A DNA stretch of 7,151 bases. It comes from Methanobacteriota archaeon. Lineage in GTDB: Archaea; Halobacteriota; Methanosarcinia; Methanosarcinales; Methanosarcinaceae. The notes under the pieces were generated by a model. It was given only the letters and a program-made list of their open reading frames with translations. It was not told the DNA's origin and searched no databases. The stretch is from contig JAUPKV010000147.1 in assembly GCA_030837265.1 (NCBI GenBank), positions 1 to 7,151 on the forward strand. The letters are read 5' to 3'. The position numbers and the translations under genes are program-made. This document shows, in pieces, positions 6,338-7,151 of this stretch; positions within the stretch are counted from its first letter, which is position 1; each line of letters starts with the position of its first letter.

Positions 6338-7151
6338 TTACAATTCCTGATTCTCGTTTCTTATACGAATATTCAGGTCAGAAACATCAATTTTCCCTGA
6401 TATGAGTTTCGGGATGAGAAGGTCGCGGGTCTTGCGGAGGTTTTGATTTTTGTGCTCAAGTAAGGTTGATTGTTTAAAAAAAAGATTTACCACATTTACA
6501 AAATCTTTTGCTAAGGCGACATCAGGCAAAACAACTTCTTTAGCTTGTAGCTCATTCCAATGTCTTTTGTATTCTTTCGTCTGAACTAAATTTTTAATCA
6601 AGAAAAACACAAATATCTCGGGATAAATTTCAGACACTAAAGGTACAACATTGGGTCCTATTGAAAACGGTTCTATAAGTATTCTTATTTTACACGTATG
6701 GTCTCCGAAGATCATAATTGGATTTTCCAAACTTGCAGTATGATCAGCGACATTATTGTGAAATCCTAAAATTTCTTTTTCAGATTGATCAATTACAGGA
6801 ATTAAACCTTCTTCCGAAACATTATCTTTTGTATATTTATTTCCAGCTTTAAGTCTTTTCAAAATTTCAGATACTTTTCTGACTTTCCACCCCTCCGGAA
6901 TCTCCCCCAACTCAGAAGGAACCATCCTTGCATTTTCGTGCCCCGGAAATCTGAACTTAACGAACCATTCTTCATAAATCAGCTTTGCCATCTCTTCGAG
7001 TATTTCGAGTCTTCGGGTGTTGTTTTCTATGAGGTCGTCATAGTTTGAGAGAATGGAGGTTACTTTTTTTTGGAATGAAAGAAAAGGCACGGAAATTTCA
7101 AAGTTTGGAAAATTTATGAGAGGAATGCGATCAACTGTTGCACCAGAAATT
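6338..7151 (-). CDS. hsdS: type I restriction-modification specificity subunit (HsdS), C-terminal part (5' end outside window)
   Basis: DNA-recognition subunit of the type I complex; it sets the bipartite target for HsdM methylation and HsdR cleavage. The 270 visible residues (frame continues to the right edge) begin with the end of TRD1: ISGATVDRIPLINFPNFEI, then QKKVTSILSNYDDLIENNTR and RRLEILEEMAKLIYEEWFVK, the conserved central helix that spaces the two TRDs. TRD2 runs from about SELGEIPEGWKV to the low 200s, with G-x-I-P-V-I-D-Q-S and FGDHT segments typical of HsdS TRDs. The C-terminal conserved helix contains NLRKTRDLLIPKLISGKIDV. The GTG at 7088-7090 (VPFLSF) is an internal valine, not a start, because clear HsdS sequence precedes it. 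It ends 20 bp before paralog A. hsdM is expected upstream. The target sequence cannot be read from this fragment. Confidence 0.95.
   Translation of the reverse strand, partial: ISGATVDRIPLINFPNFEISVPFLSFQKKVTSILSNYDDLIENNTRRLEILEEMAKLIYEEWFVKFRFPGHENARMVPSELGEIPEGWKVRKVSEILKRLKAGNKYTKDNVSEEGLIPVIDQSEKEILGFHNNVADHTASLENPIMIFGDHTCKIRILIEPFSIGPNVVPLVSEIYPEIFVFFLIKNLVQTKEYKRHWNELQAKEVVLPDVALAKDFVNVVNLFFKQSTLLEHKNQNLRKTRDLLIPKLISGKIDVSDLNIRIRNENQEL

Noticed and set aside
7088..7090. GTG as the start of a short HsdS-like protein
   Set aside because: The frame stays open to the right edge and the preceding residues (ISGATVDRIPLINFPNFEI) are typical HsdS sequence, so this is an internal valine.

Overview
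The window holds the distal part of a type I restriction-modification locus, read entirely on the minus strand, with the end of an insertion sequence on the plus strand at the left edge. Genes in transcription order, right to left, are: hsdS (5' end outside the window), four consecutive paralogous genes for uncharacterised proteins of about 190-210 residues (called A, B, C and D here), and hsdR. hsdM is not visible and would be expected beyond the right edge.

The host is probably a methanogenic archaeon of the Methanosarcina type. This is an inference from moderately AT-rich DNA, an archaeal-style TATA box (TTTAAATA) upstream of hsdR, GGTG/GGGGG-type ribosome binding sites, and IS66-type transposase sequence next to an hsd locus. 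No marker gene in the window proves it.

Layout. 1-182: C-terminal end of an IS66-family transposase (+). 183-400: intergenic, AT-rich, with possible terminators for both converging genes. 401-3610: hsdR, motor and nuclease subunit (possible TTG start at 3685). 3611-3902: hsdR promoter region followed by a ten-unit 10/11-bp tandem array that abuts the stop codon of gene D. 3903-6317: paralogs D, C, B and A, separated by only 10-36 bp, each with its own ribosome binding site. 6338-7151: hsdS fragment with the end of TRD1, the central conserved helices, TRD2 and the C-terminal conserved region.

How they work together. HsdS (with HsdM) sets the recognition sequence, and HsdR adds ATP-driven translocation and cleavage. 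The tight spacing suggests that hsdS and A-D are co-transcribed. hsdR lies beyond a 217-292 bp gap with its own TATA box and may be expressed separately. The most interesting part is the four-copy paralogous family between hsdS and hsdR. Its position, tandem amplification and divergence suggest an accessory module of the restriction locus, but I do not recognise a biochemical function. Two short tandem repeats, one inside the 3' end of B and one directly after D, are likely variable sites.
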